From CAUJGP01 sp964612425 (lineage in GTDB: Bacteria; Bdellovibrionota; Bdellovibrionia; Bdellovibrionales; Bdellovibrionaceae), in contig CAZTDX010000005.1 in assembly GCA_964612425.1 (NCBI GenBank), forward strand, positions 43,554 to 107,553: a DNA stretch of 64,000 nucleotides, read 5' to 3'. This document shows positions 47,144-57,400 of this stretch, piece after piece (position 1 is the first letter of the stretch; every line of letters begins with the position of its first letter). Position numbers and translations under genes: made by a program. The notes below the pieces were generated by a model. The model worked only from the letters and a program-made list of their open reading frames with translations. It was not told where the DNA came from and did not search any database.

Positions 47144-47542
47144 TTAGCGGAAAGGTTTACGGGGTAAATGCAAAGGAGGTGCGAGGAGAAAGTGGGGATT
47201 ATTTTTTCTATTTAGTAAAAATAATTTTACTTTCATGGCTGCTTTCTCCGGATTTTTTTTATAAATAAGTGGATCAAAACCACATTGCCTGCATATTAAA
47301 GCGAGCCGCCACCGAAAATGCAACAACAATTCACTCAGAAATAAACTCAATAATAAGAGTGGTATTGCTTGCAAATGCCATTGCCCCCAGTATCCCCACA
47401 TAAAGCAAAGTGTAAACAAAGTAGAAAGAATAACATGAGTCACTCCTATGCCCTTATTAGCGTAGACGCGATGGGGCGTACGACAAAAAGCGCAAAAGCA
47501 AGTTTGTTTATGGTCGGAATTTTTTAAAGAAAATTTCGACAC
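47144..47542 (-). CDS. Small membrane protein with two CxxC motifs
   Basis: The 132-residue product has CAFC near residue 17 and CRQC near residue 86, flanking two membrane helices (about 35-75), so the two pairs could form one zinc ribbon on the cytoplasmic face. The tail is basic. The start is GTG at 47542 with GGGGGAAG upstream. No family is recognised. Confidence 0.65.
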   Translation of the reverse strand: MSKFSLKNSDHKQTCFCAFCRTPHRVYANKGIGVTHVILSTLFTLCFMWGYWGQWHLQAIPLLLLSLFLSELLLHFRWRLALICRQCGFDPLIYKKNPEKAAMKVKLFLLNRKNNPHFLLAPPLHLPRKPFR

Positions 47543-47566
47543 GCTTCCCCCTCCAATAAATAAAGT

Positions 47567-48256
47567 CTAAAACATATTATTCAATCTAAAGATCACACTA
47601 AGCCCTTGACGATCAATTGTATCACTCACTAATGGAATAAATCCTTGAACATCACATTCAAAATCAAAATGGCTTTCGATTGGAAAAATAAAGCCCATTC
47701 CTAATAAATAAATAGGTGTTGTTTGTAATTGCGAAGTATTATTTTTTAAATCCTGGTATTTTAAGTATCTTGCTCCAAGACCATTTGAAAATCGAAATTT
47801 ATACTTATACATTGGTGCTTGCTGTAAAAAACTCAAGCGCATATCAAATTCTCTTAATGATATTTTAATATCATTTTCCACTGATTTACCAAAATTTTTT
47901 AAGAGCCCTTCAGCAACCCACTGCTTTGAAAAGAGATCTATTCCAACTCCTAACTGAATACCATCATCAATGCGACTGAAGTTTTTATCAACGGTCGAAA
48001 AACTATCAACACTTTGAACATAACCTAATGAAAAATGAATTTGGAGATCATCATACAAATCGCCAGAAAGGAGGTTAACCTTTTCTTTTGTTTGTTTGTT
48101 TACTTTGGTGTTTAAATCTCGAATGAAGACTTCATAAGGAACTTCTTCCGTTGCAGTATATTGATTTTCTGAATTTGCTAAACAAAAAAATGAATATTGT
48201 ATAAGCAGTACTGAAACAAAGATGCCCTTTTTAAAATTATAATTTAATATAAACAT
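47567..48256 (-). CDS. Exported protein, probably an outer-membrane beta barrel
   Basis: Starting at ATG 48256 gives a signal peptide (FVSVLLIQYSFFCLA) and a mature part with alternating hydrophobic strands, ending in LSVIFRLNNMF. A terminal Phe of this kind is typical of outer-membrane barrels recognised by the BAM machinery. In-frame starts at 48298 (ATG) and 48364 (GTG) are possible but would bury the signal. The function is unknown. Confidence 0.6.
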   Translation of the reverse strand: MFILNYNFKKGIFVSVLLIQYSFFCLANSENQYTATEEVPYEVFIRDLNTKVNKQTKEKVNLLSGDLYDDLQIHFSLGYVQSVDSFSTVDKNFSRIDDGIQLGVGIDLFSKQWVAEGLLKNFGKSVENDIKISLREFDMRLSFLQQAPMYKYKFRFSNGLGARYLKYQDLKNNTSQLQTTPIYLLGMGFIFPIESHFDFECDVQGFIPLVSDTIDRQGLSVIFRLNNMF

Positions 48257-48393
48257 AATTAAATTATAAATTGAACTTTTCCATCGCACAAAGAACATTA
48301 GAGGACACTTTAAGTTCCCAGACCTAAGATCAGGTTTTAATTGATGAAATCTAATCCTTTGCACGATTCACTTACTTTAAACACAATAAAAGC

Positions 48394-48939
48394 ATGAAAT
48401 TATTTGATATTAATTTAGATGAAGTATTTTCAAGCCTCATTCGATTTTTTAAAAACCCCGTCCAGTTTATGAAACACATTCCGGAATGGGATTGGAAAAC
48501 TTTGATTTTTATTCAACTCATAGCAAGTCTAATCTCAGGTGTTATTTCAAGTCTCATCAATCTCAATGTTTGGAGAATTCTTCAGGGGATTTTAGTAATA
48601 CCCCCAGTATCACTAATTACGGCAGGAATTAGCAGTCTCTTTTTATATTATTCATTCTTATTTTTAACGCAGAAAAATTTACCGATTAAGGATATTTTTA
48701 CACTCGTCATACTTTCTAACATTCCATTTTTTATTTTTCATACCTTAAGTCCCTTTTTCTCTCCCATAACCATCATTGGATTTTTATTCTCAGCCTTACT
48801 TTTAATAATTGGACTCGTTGAGCGTTTTCAAATGCCACGCCCCCTTGTAATGAAAATTGTTGGATCAATATGGTTTATTTACTTAATTATTTGGGCACTA
48901 GGACAAATAGAAAATTATAATTTAGGCCGCCGATTTTAA
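48394..48939 (+). CDS. Yip1-like integral membrane protein
   Basis: The 181-residue product has about five membrane helices and the layout of bacterial Yip1-domain proteins: an amphipathic N-terminus (FFKNPVQFMKHIPEW), a loop with acidic/Asn residues and paired helices. It overlaps the end of the GH3 gene by four bases on the opposite strand. The function is not established. Confidence 0.65.
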   Translation: MKLFDINLDEVFSSLIRFFKNPVQFMKHIPEWDWKTLIFIQLIASLISGVISSLINLNVWRILQGILVIPPVSLITAGISSLFLYYSFLFLTQKNLPIKDIFTLVILSNIPFFIFHTLSPFFSPITIIGFLFSALLLIIGLVERFQMPRPLVMKIVGSIWFIYLIIWALGQIENYNLGRRF

Positions 48940-50519
48940 TTTTCGATTACAACTATTGGCTCAATTTTATTTCCACCACCAATAGATGATTTATGAAACT
49001 GCTTTAAAAAGGAAAGAGTATCAGACATTACGAGTACTTCAGAAGAATTCAATTGCCCTAAACTTCGACTTAATTGGTAATGATAATGGTTACAAAGTCT
49101 TTCTTCTAAATAATCTTCAATTTGGGGTTGAAGATTGATAAACTCAGCGGGATCTCCCTCGATTAATAACTTATAATTTGGCTTCGTTTTTGTGTTTTTT
49201 TCAGCAATTAAACACAGACTACGAACACCAAACTTTTTACTTATTTCGACAACTAATTTATGAGCTAGATCAAAATCAATTTTTTCTCCCACTAAATCAA
49301 TGGAATTAATACGACTGACAAATTCTAAACAAGGTGTATTTTTAATAAAATCCGTGACAATCATCATGTCTGGCAACTCGTAGCGTAGAAAGCCATTTTT
49401 TGAACTCAGTATTGGCTGAACTTTCATCCCTTTTTTAATTTCCCAACTGGGGTAGATTTGATTTGATTCAAGACAGCGGAATTCATAAAAATGACTTCTT
49501 AAGGATAAAATTTTCTTTCCTTGAAATGGAAAACTTACAACACCTTCCGTGGCCCAAAGCCCCTTTCCTTGGAGTGGCACCTGAGGAAAAATCTTTTTTA
49601 TTTCAGGCACCCAAGTCGTAGCTGTTGATGAATCCCAGCAACTTATTAGTGATAACTTGGGCCATAGTGCTTTAAAGACCAAAGCTCTATCACCCACCAC
49701 AGACATTAACTGAGCTAAAACTTGAGCCTGCTTTTGACTTTGTGGACAAGGTATATTTTGTAATTCATCACTATGAGCAGCCCACTCACCGTTCTGTAGT
49801 GAGCTGATAATAAACTTTTTATGTTTATAGATATCATCAATCATCTGAAGGAGAAACGTTGGGCTCCAAATGGAAATCAGAGACAAATCTTCGCAATGAA
49901 TAAGATAAATCAACGTGGCAAACCAACAAGCTTCTTGAGTTTTAGCTCCTTTAATAGTGTCTGGAACGGCCATAATATGACTTAAAAATAATCTCTGCCA
50001 CTTTGGAAAAAGATCAACATCATTTGAATTATGGGTCTGCCTCAACTCTGGTGGAACCCAGGAAAGTGACCAATAATGTTTACCCTTTAAAACACCAGGA
50101 TATTGGTGAGTGGTATCAGAGAGCCATGCAGCAGCCGCTAAATTGAGCTCAGACAAAAAACCTTCGGTATAAGGTATCCACTTGCAGGCATTGGTTGAAC
50201 CACTTGTTGGTTCAAATCGCTTACAAATTTTGCGAAAAGGATGATTGGAATCGGAACGAACCTCTTCAACAAAGAGCTTCCAGTCACTATAATGAGTAAT
50301 CGGAACTAGCCTCCTAAATTCTTCATAGGAAGCCTTTGCGCTTAGTAACTTTTCTGCATTTTTATTAAATGGAGCTAGGTACTCGAGAATTTGTTCGAGT
50401 TTTATTAATTGCTCTGATTTTACGTTTAATATTGAATTTAAAAATTTTTGATGTTCAAAACCATAGTACCAATGAATCAACTTTTGAAACACAATGGTTA
50501 AATTCGTTTTTAAGTTCAT
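48936..50519 (-). CDS. GH3-family protein (acyl-adenylate-forming, amide-synthetase-like)
   Basis: The 527-residue product matches the bacterial branch of GH3 proteins. It has an N-terminal VPITHYSDW segment, the ATP/AMP loop EPTSGSTNACKWIPYT near residue 105, WATEGVVSFPF and a YELPDMMIV segment, then a small C-terminal domain. Plant members join amino acids to jasmonate or auxin; the bacterial substrate is unknown. ATG at 50519. The two genes on either side do not clarify its role. Confidence 0.85.
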   Translation of the reverse strand: MNLKTNLTIVFQKLIHWYYGFEHQKFLNSILNVKSEQLIKLEQILEYLAPFNKNAEKLLSAKASYEEFRRLVPITHYSDWKLFVEEVRSDSNHPFRKICKRFEPTSGSTNACKWIPYTEGFLSELNLAAAAWLSDTTHQYPGVLKGKHYWSLSWVPPELRQTHNSNDVDLFPKWQRLFLSHIMAVPDTIKGAKTQEACWFATLIYLIHCEDLSLISIWSPTFLLQMIDDIYKHKKFIISSLQNGEWAAHSDELQNIPCPQSQKQAQVLAQLMSVVGDRALVFKALWPKLSLISCWDSSTATTWVPEIKKIFPQVPLQGKGLWATEGVVSFPFQGKKILSLRSHFYEFRCLESNQIYPSWEIKKGMKVQPILSSKNGFLRYELPDMMIVTDFIKNTPCLEFVSRINSIDLVGEKIDFDLAHKLVVEISKKFGVRSLCLIAEKNTKTKPNYKLLIEGDPAEFINLQPQIEDYLEERLCNHYHYQLSRSLGQLNSSEVLVMSDTLSFLKQFHKSSIGGGNKIEPIVVIEN

Positions 50520-50554
50520 AACCCTTCCATGGGACCGTCACTTTTATCGAAGGA

Positions 50555-50577
50555 GGCCTTTTTTTAGCAGAATCTAA
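50555..50577. repeat. Terminal fragment of the dispersed palindromic repeat (copy D)
   Basis: GGCCTTTTTTTAGCAGAATC plus TAA match the end of copy A. On the minus strand it reads TTAGATTCTGCT, and its TAG is the stop codon of the gene at 50574-51344. Confidence 0.75.
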
Positions 50578-51344
50578 GTAATTCGAGTTCTTCGTTTAAG
50601 ATAACCTTCGTAAATATACTTAATTTTATCTTCATATTTTTTGGGAATAAAGTATTTTAATATGTGAAAAGTGAAATCCTTCCACATTATTTCTGTGACA
50701 CAAGCCAATTCTTCACCCTCGTTATATCTGGGATTTTTTTCAAGAAAAAATTGGACATCTAAATTTTTCATTGATTCCGCAGAGGGAGCGGCCATATCTC
50801 CCTTAACCGCCCCCATGGACTTATCAAAAACAATTAAATTTGTTTCTGGGTTATAACAGTCTCCGAATTTATAACGATAGAAACGATCTTGAATGTTTTT
50901 GATGGTTGGAGGGGTATCTTCATCTCTTCTCGGCCAACAAGAAAGAAAATTTCGACGCATCATCATGTAGGTCTTATAGCCTTTACTAATCAGCATCCAG
51001 TAGACTGGTTGAAATGGAGATGATAATTTTGTTTGCAATATAAAATAAAAAAATGCTTTTTGTAAGTATTTAGTCCCCCAATAATCTTCTCGGATTACGG
51101 TATCTCCAGAAAACATGAAGACACCCTTCCCGACGTCAGGAACCTTTTTACGAAAGATTGTGCTAAAGCCCACCAACACATTTTGTTTATTACGGATAAA
51201 TAAAACGTGTGTTTTTTCCTGAATATCAATTTTAAATTGCTCAAATGATACGTCAACATAATAACGCTCAAAGAGATGATACATTTCAGCCAAAATCTCA
51301 GAATTTAATTCATTGACTGTTTTTGAAAAAAACTGAACTTCCAT
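50574..51344 (-). CDS. GNAT-like protein of unknown substrate
   Basis: The first 120 residues resemble an N-acetyltransferase fold: THVLFIRNKQNVLVGFST, then a beta strand and GDTVIREDYWGTKYLQKAFF in place of the acetyl-CoA loop. The C-terminal half is unassigned and contains an RRNFLSCWPRR segment. ATG at 51344 follows GGAGGGG. An in-frame TTG at 51356 is also possible. The TAG stop lies in a fragment of the dispersed repeat, so the C-terminus may have been altered. Confidence 0.6.
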   Translation of the reverse strand: MEVQFFSKTVNELNSEILAEMYHLFERYYVDVSFEQFKIDIQEKTHVLFIRNKQNVLVGFSTIFRKKVPDVGKGVFMFSGDTVIREDYWGTKYLQKAFFYFILQTKLSSPFQPVYWMLISKGYKTYMMMRRNFLSCWPRRDEDTPPTIKNIQDRFYRYKFGDCYNPETNLIVFDKSMGAVKGDMAAPSAESMKNLDVQFFLEKNPRYNEGEELACVTEIMWKDFTFHILKYFIPKKYEDKIKYIYEGYLKRRTRIT

Positions 51345-51602
51345 GTTCCCCTCCAAGTTTTTTTTCAGACAACCATTATGAAGGCTAATTCAATACTGAA
51401 GGGGTTTACAAGGCTTTTTATTAAAATAATTTTATGGTTTAAGTATAAGCAATATTAATTTAGTAATTAGTGAGAGACAAATTACCATTATTATTTGACT
51501 TTTTAAAATCAGTCTAGTTTTCATCTCAAATGACGCTGTCTCCCGATTTAACGCTTTCGCTCTGAATCCAAATAAAATAAGATTAAAAATAAATAATGTT
51601 TA

Positions 51603-52709
51603 TTAAAAAATACTTGTCACACCAATAGAAAAACCTATTGTCGAAGTTCCGATACTTACTAAGTCGGCGCCTCCGGAGTTACTATCAAAAGAATTAAATT
51701 CACCAATATTACTGTGGCTGATTATTAGATCAAGCCAGCTGTTTGGTCTCCAACGTAGGTTTTGGCTGTACTCTTTAAATTCTTTTTCTGTTTGATCAAA
51801 ATGAGAACTGTAGTTATAGGCAAAAACCAAACTGGAAAAAATGGAATCCGTCCACTTGAGATCAAAAACAATGGCTTGACGAGAAGCCCAATCTCTCTGC
51901 TTTTCGACCGGTATTTTATAAAGATCCTTTCGAAAATTAATACCGACGGAAATTTTATAAAAATCAGTACCAAGTAATTGTGGAGTCGTTGCTAAAACAA
52001 AAGCGCCACCATATCCAAACGACTGTTGGTCCTTGTTAATCTCATCGGGCGTTGCGGGTAATAAAATCCTTGCATTGTACTCTGGTGCAAAATAATCTCC
52101 CCATAAATCTCCAGGGAACCGAATTCCCAGCTGTACAAGTCGCAATTCGTTCTTATTTTTATTATTTTGATCAAAATATCCTGTTATTCGAGTTCCATAA
52201 ATACAATAAATAGTAAAACACGTTGACTCATAGGCTGTAGCCCAAATAAAATCTATTTTTCGCGAAGGATATTCCTCTCCTGAATACCTATAAGCCGAAC
52301 CTGAATAACCTGCTTCAAAGTAATTGGTAAAACCAAGTGCCCCTCGATCGCGCTGAAACTGATCATGGGCCGTTGACAACTTGGAATTTGAAGTGTTTTT
52401 AGCTTCTATTTTAGTTGAGCTAGCTTTTTTCACTGTTTGAGGATTACTTTGAGTGGTACTTTTAGTTGTATTTTGAGAATTTCTAAACAAAGGGGTTAGT
52501 CTTGACTTCTCATTTATTTTTCTAATTCTTTTTTTAGCCTTTGAGTTTACAATTTTTTCATTATTTCTATTATAATTTTTGGGGTTTAACTCTCCACCAT
52601 TATAATTATCTTCGTTCTGAGTATAATTAATAGCCCACAGATTTCCAATAACTAGAAGTTGCACTAATAAAACAAAAAATAAACTTTTACTTGCATTACA
52701 CAAAATCAT
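51603..52709 (-). CDS. Outer-membrane beta-barrel protein, unknown function
   Basis: ATG at 52709 gives a signal peptide ending LLVIGNLWA. A Lys/Asn/Ser/Thr-rich linker follows (about residues 30-110), then a 250-residue region of alternating aromatic and hydrophobic strands ending STIGFSIGVTSIF, with the terminal Phe expected for an outer-membrane barrel. The Cys pair in TCFTIYC may form a disulfide. An upstream ATG at 52766 would precede the signal. Confidence 0.7.
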   Translation of the reverse strand: MILCNASKSLFFVLLVQLLVIGNLWAINYTQNEDNYNGGELNPKNYNRNNEKIVNSKAKKRIRKINEKSRLTPLFRNSQNTTKSTTQSNPQTVKKASSTKIEAKNTSNSKLSTAHDQFQRDRGALGFTNYFEAGYSGSAYRYSGEEYPSRKIDFIWATAYESTCFTIYCIYGTRITGYFDQNNKNKNELRLVQLGIRFPGDLWGDYFAPEYNARILLPATPDEINKDQQSFGYGGAFVLATTPQLLGTDFYKISVGINFRKDLYKIPVEKQRDWASRQAIVFDLKWTDSIFSSLVFAYNYSSHFDQTEKEFKEYSQNLRWRPNSWLDLIISHSNIGEFNSFDSNSGGADLVSIGTSTIGFSIGVTSIF

Positions 52710-52915
52710 AAATATTACCAGATTAAATTTTCCTTTAATTCTTATATCTTCAATATAACTATGCATGAATGATGCCGTTATTAATATTTAATCTCTTTAA
52801 TGTTGATCTAACGATAAGATCGTTATTACATAATTTTGAAAAATACTGTTTCATCTTGAATCAAATTGGAGGTGGTATTTCAATTGCAAAACTGACAAGT
52901 GTTAACAATTTTTGT

Positions 52916-53806
52916 TTATCGACGATTTGCTTGAGAAAATGGTTTTTCAATTTTAGGAAATACCACTGGGCGAACATCAAGGTGTCTTACAGATGTTGAT
53001 TTAGTAAAATCAGTTTTTGAATTTTCAGTTTTTATATTTCCACTAACTACATTAAGATTCTCAATTGAACTATTAATATCATTGATTGATGATTTAATCT
53101 CAGATCCACTTATCTCTTTTTCAACTCTTGTTTCTTTTGAAACTTGAACTTCTTCAAAAAAGAGAGCCTGACCAACCACCACCGAAGACAATCCTTTTTG
53201 CTTTTGATTAAGAATTTGTTCTAAGGGTCTCAAAGCTGACTTCCCAGCTTTATTAAAGGCTTTGGGTGATATGTCTTTATGTAACTCACTTTGAAGCCAG
53301 TCAGGAATTTGCCCTAAGTCAAAACTCAATTTCTCTGCATTGACTTTTACGATAAATTCTATTTGTGAATGAGGAAGATCGATTTCTGTTTTTATTTCCT
53401 CGATGGACTTTCCTTCATTGGCTAAGATGGCCGCTTTCACAAACTTCAAGGTATTTTGCCTTTCTATAATTTCTTCATGAGGAATTTTATCTTGAAATAT
53501 TTGGGCCACTTCCATGGACTTTTTCATAGAATTTGAAATTTTATTTAGCACCGTATCAGCTTCGTCGATTTTATTTTGGAGTTCAAATATTTTATTTTCC
53601 ATCATGGTTGTCAGCTGCTTCACTTGAGTCTCAGTGCGATCGCTCAAATCTTCAAAAACAGCAATTTTACTCTGTATGATTTGAAAATTGCGACTCCACT
53701 GAATATCAGTACTGGATTCTTTTTTGAGTCGAATCCATAAAAAAACCAAGCCTGAAAAAAATATGAGCTGTACAATGGAAAATAATAATACCCCGATAAA
53801 TGTCAC
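52916..53806 (-). CDS. DUF2802-like protein with membrane anchor and coiled coil
   Basis: The N-terminal membrane helix (about residues 5-26) is followed by a coiled coil (about 40-105) and a small helical segment (FVKAAILANEGKSIEEIKTE) that resembles the DUF2802 domain found beside motility genes in other proteobacteria. The final third is low complexity. GTG at 53806 follows GGAGGGG. The role is unknown. Confidence 0.6.
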   Translation of the reverse strand: MTFIGVLLFSIVQLIFFSGLVFLWIRLKKESSTDIQWSRNFQIIQSKIAVFEDLSDRTETQVKQLTTMMENKIFELQNKIDEADTVLNKISNSMKKSMEVAQIFQDKIPHEEIIERQNTLKFVKAAILANEGKSIEEIKTEIDLPHSQIEFIVKVNAEKLSFDLGQIPDWLQSELHKDISPKAFNKAGKSALRPLEQILNQKQKGLSSVVVGQALFFEEVQVSKETRVEKEISGSEIKSSINDINSSIENLNVVSGNIKTENSKTDFTKSTSVRHLDVRPVVFPKIEKPFSQANRR

Positions 53807-54008
53807 AACCCCTCCAAATACCCCAACTTAAAGTAACTTTATTTACTTTTATAGTGTTCCAAGACTTGAGAAAGAGGAAAAGGATTATTATTAAATACTG
53901 ACGAAAGTATTAACCACCTCGGATGAACCCTATTGAAGCGATTTTACGTTTCAGAGTGAGACAACTTTTGAAATTCTCTTTTTTTTGCTAGATTTTTATC
54001 CAGCTGTC

Positions 54009-54036
54009 TAAATTTTTATACCCGGTCTTCCGATGA
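54009..54036 (+). promoter_or_regulatory. Possible sigma-28-like promoter for the fibre operon
   Basis: TAAATTTT at 54009-54016 and TCCGATGA at 54029-54036 resemble the flagellar TAAAGTTT / GCCGATAA elements, but the spacing is one base longer than consensus. It lies about 50 bp upstream of the first start codon. The call is tentative. Confidence 0.3.
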
Positions 54037-54088
54037 GGTAGAAGAGACCTAAGGAGAGTCTGGTTTAAAATTTAGATAAGGCGGATAA

Positions 54089-54415
54089 ATGCTCAAAATG
54101 CTTTATATAAGCTTATTGTTTATTGTAACCACGTTGCTGGGGCTCACAGCATGTTCCGACATGAAAGTGGAGTTTTCTAACTTAGCACCTGATGCAAACA
54201 AAAAAGATCCAGTTTCAAATACTACTCACTCCATTTTAAATGCTGAAATTCTGGTGGCAGGAGGTTCTCTGGAAACTGTCAATAAAACTTTTCGGGTGAC
54301 TTCAAACATTCAGTCATTTGGTAATCAACTTTTCTACGAGTCGACAAATAAAAAATTTAAGGTTTATCTATCTCAGCAAGGGACCGAAATTTCAGAAACA
54401 GGAGGTTCTAAGTGA
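54089..54415 (+). CDS. Small lipoprotein coupled to the fibre adhesin
   Basis: The 108-residue product has a lipobox LGLTAC (Cys near residue 22) and a mature part of about 85 residues that looks beta-rich. Its TGA overlaps the GTG start of the adhesin by four bases (GTGA), so the two are co-translated. A membrane anchor or assembly factor for the fibre is a reasonable guess. Confidence 0.75.
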   Translation: MLKMLYISLLFIVTTLLGLTACSDMKVEFSNLAPDANKKDPVSNTTHSILNAEILVAGGSLETVNKTFRVTSNIQSFGNQLFYESTNKKFKVYLSQQGTEISETGGSK

Positions 54416-57400
54416 GTACCTTTAACAAAAATTATAAATTAAATTTATTCATATTTTTTGTAATTATTTTAATTCAATTCTTTACAGAAACCATAACCTT
54501 TGCCACCACTTCTACTCCTGGATTAAACTACCAAGGACGCTTACTCACTTCAACTGGTGACCCCGTTAACTCTACCAATGTATCATTTGATATTAAAATA
54601 AAATCTGTTGGAACCGTTGACTGTGTACTCTATGAAGAAACCCATCTCGTTGATATGTCATCAAACCCAGGCCATTTTTCACTTACGATAGGAAAAGGTT
54701 CTCGAGTTACACTTCTTAACCCTACACTTACTTTTGAAAAAGTTTTTTCAAATAAAGGTACGATTCCCTGTGGCGATAGTTCATCAATTAATTTTACTCC
54801 TAATAAATTCGATGGTCGTTCATTGAGCATCACATTTTCAGATGGAACAACAACAGACTCACTCCCGCCGCTTGCGGTTAACTTTGTTCCATCTGCCATC
54901 GAAGCAGAACAAATCGCTGGATACTCGAGTGAGCAAATCATTAAAGTCAAAAGTGATGTTGACCTCTCGGCAAATTTAAACCAAACAGAATTTAATTCAA
55001 CACAATGGAATGAGCTACTAAGCTTAATTAATGGTACTTCAAATAATTATTTAAAATCATCAGAAGCCATTGGATCCTTTTCTGGTGACGTCACCGGCGC
55101 CTATAACGCCACTAAAGTGGTGCAAATTCAAGGTATCCCCATCCTCAATACTGCTCCATCAAGTGGACAATTTTTAGCTTATGATGGAACTCAATACAAG
55201 CCCATTTCAATTTCTGGAGATGCAACACTCTCTAGTACAGGAGCCCTCACCATTACAAAATCAGATGCCGTTGGAATCACGTCCATCACGGTGGGATCTG
55301 ATCTTACTGCGGACGGTACGGTTGCAGGAACAATCACTAGTAATGGTACTATTGACATAAAAGATTCTGGGGTCACAGCAGGTACATATCCAAAAGTCAC
55401 CGTTAATACAAAAGGACTCGTATTGAGTGGCAGTGCCTTAGTGGAGAGCGATATCCCCTCTCTTAGTTCGGCGGGAAAAGTGTCTGGATCCGCTATTACT
55501 TCAGGAACTATTGGCGGAACCACTGATTTTAATAGTTCTGGAAGTATAACTACATCTGGCAACGTAACTTCGACAAACGTATCTACTAATAATTTATCAA
55601 CAAACAATATTTATTCACCCTCAATCTATGGTGGAACAGCGAGCGGAGGTAACATAACTATCTCCTCAACCTCTAGCGCAACAAGAGGTAACATACTCCT
55701 TGGTTTAGATGCCAATGAGAAAATTGGCATTGGAACGAATTCTCCAGTCACCAAACTTGATGTTAATGGACCTATTAAATTTGGAACTACCGCGACTGCG
55801 TGTAGCTCTGCTTTAGCCGGAACTCAAAGATACAACTTAGACGCAATGGAATTTTGCAATGGCACAACATGGACACCTTTCGGTTCTGGTAGTGGTAGTG
55901 GGACAGTGACCAATGTTGCTACTGGAACTGGATTGACTGGAGGCCCCATAACATCAACTGGAACTATTGCTGTTGACGTAGGAACTAGCGCAAATCAAAT
56001 TGTTCAACTTGATGCATCCTCTCGACTACCAGCCGTAGATGGCTCACAGCTCACCGGCTTTACTGTCTCTCAAATTCCTAATTTAGATGTTTCTAAAATC
56101 AATACAGGCACACTACCTATCACTCGTGGTGGAACAAACTCGTCCACAACATTACTCAATAATCGCATCATGGTATCCAGCGGTGGAGCTATCGTAGAGG
56201 GAAGCTCTCTTAACGATGGCCAAATTCTCATTGGAAATACTGGCGCAGCTCCCACACCCGCTTACCTGACAGGAACAGTAAATCAAATTACTGTAACCAA
56301 TTCAGCTGGAGCCATTTCTCTCTCCACTCCTCAAAATATTAATAGTGGTGCGAGCCCAACGTTCTCCGGTCTAACTCTCTCCGGAATGACCTCAGTGACA
56401 AGTAATGCAAAAGTTATCACTGCCAACTCCGGTGGTACTTTAGCCGGAACATCCTGCGGACTTAATCAAGTTTTAAGTTTTGATGGATCAGGAACTGTGT
56501 TTTGTGCATATATATTTAATATTTATAGTGGACTCACTAGCTCTGGAAATACTTTTGGCTCCCCAATTACAGTTGGTTCTAACGATTATTATGATTTGAG
56601 TTTAAAGACTAACAATACCAATCGATTAATTATTACAAAAGATGGTTTTATTGGAATTGGCACTTATCCAAGCTCATCAGCCGCACTTGAAATTAAGGGT
56701 GAAGTGAGGTTCGCCGGATCTACTAGTGGATTTGCTTCTTTAAGAGCACCAGCAAATGCAGGAGATACGATTTGGACTCTTCCTAATGCTGAAGGCACTA
56801 ATGGGCAAGTTTTAACCACAGATGGAACAGGAAACCTTTTTTGGAGCACACCCTCTGGTGGTAGTGGAATATCTAGTTTGAATGGACTTACGGGATCGGC
56901 CCAAACCTTTAGTATTGGCAATGCAGGAAACACACCCAACTGGAGTTCTAGTGGAGTGAATCACTCGCTCAATCTGCCCAATGCTTCATCCGCTGGGGTG
57001 ACGGCAGGACTCATCAGTAAAACCGATTACGATAGCTTTAGTAGTAAGCTTGGAACAGGATCAAGCTTTTCTGGTGATGTCAGTGGTTACTATAACTCCA
57101 CAAGCGTTGATAAAATCAAAGGGTACGTCGTCTCTGCGACAGCTCCAACGGCTTCTGGGCAAGTACTTCGTTATGATGGAACCAATACTTATATTCCAGC
57201 TTTTTTAAGTTTGGCAGATATCCGTTCAACGGTGACGCCCGCAAACACAATGTTTCCAAACGTACCTTGCACGGCAGCTCAAACACTAATTTGGAGTTCT
57301 CTCACTGATACGATGAGTTGTACAAATATCGCGATACCAACGACTTCTGTGACTGGGCTTGGAACTGCAGCAACATATGATGTTGGTAGTGGGGCCAATC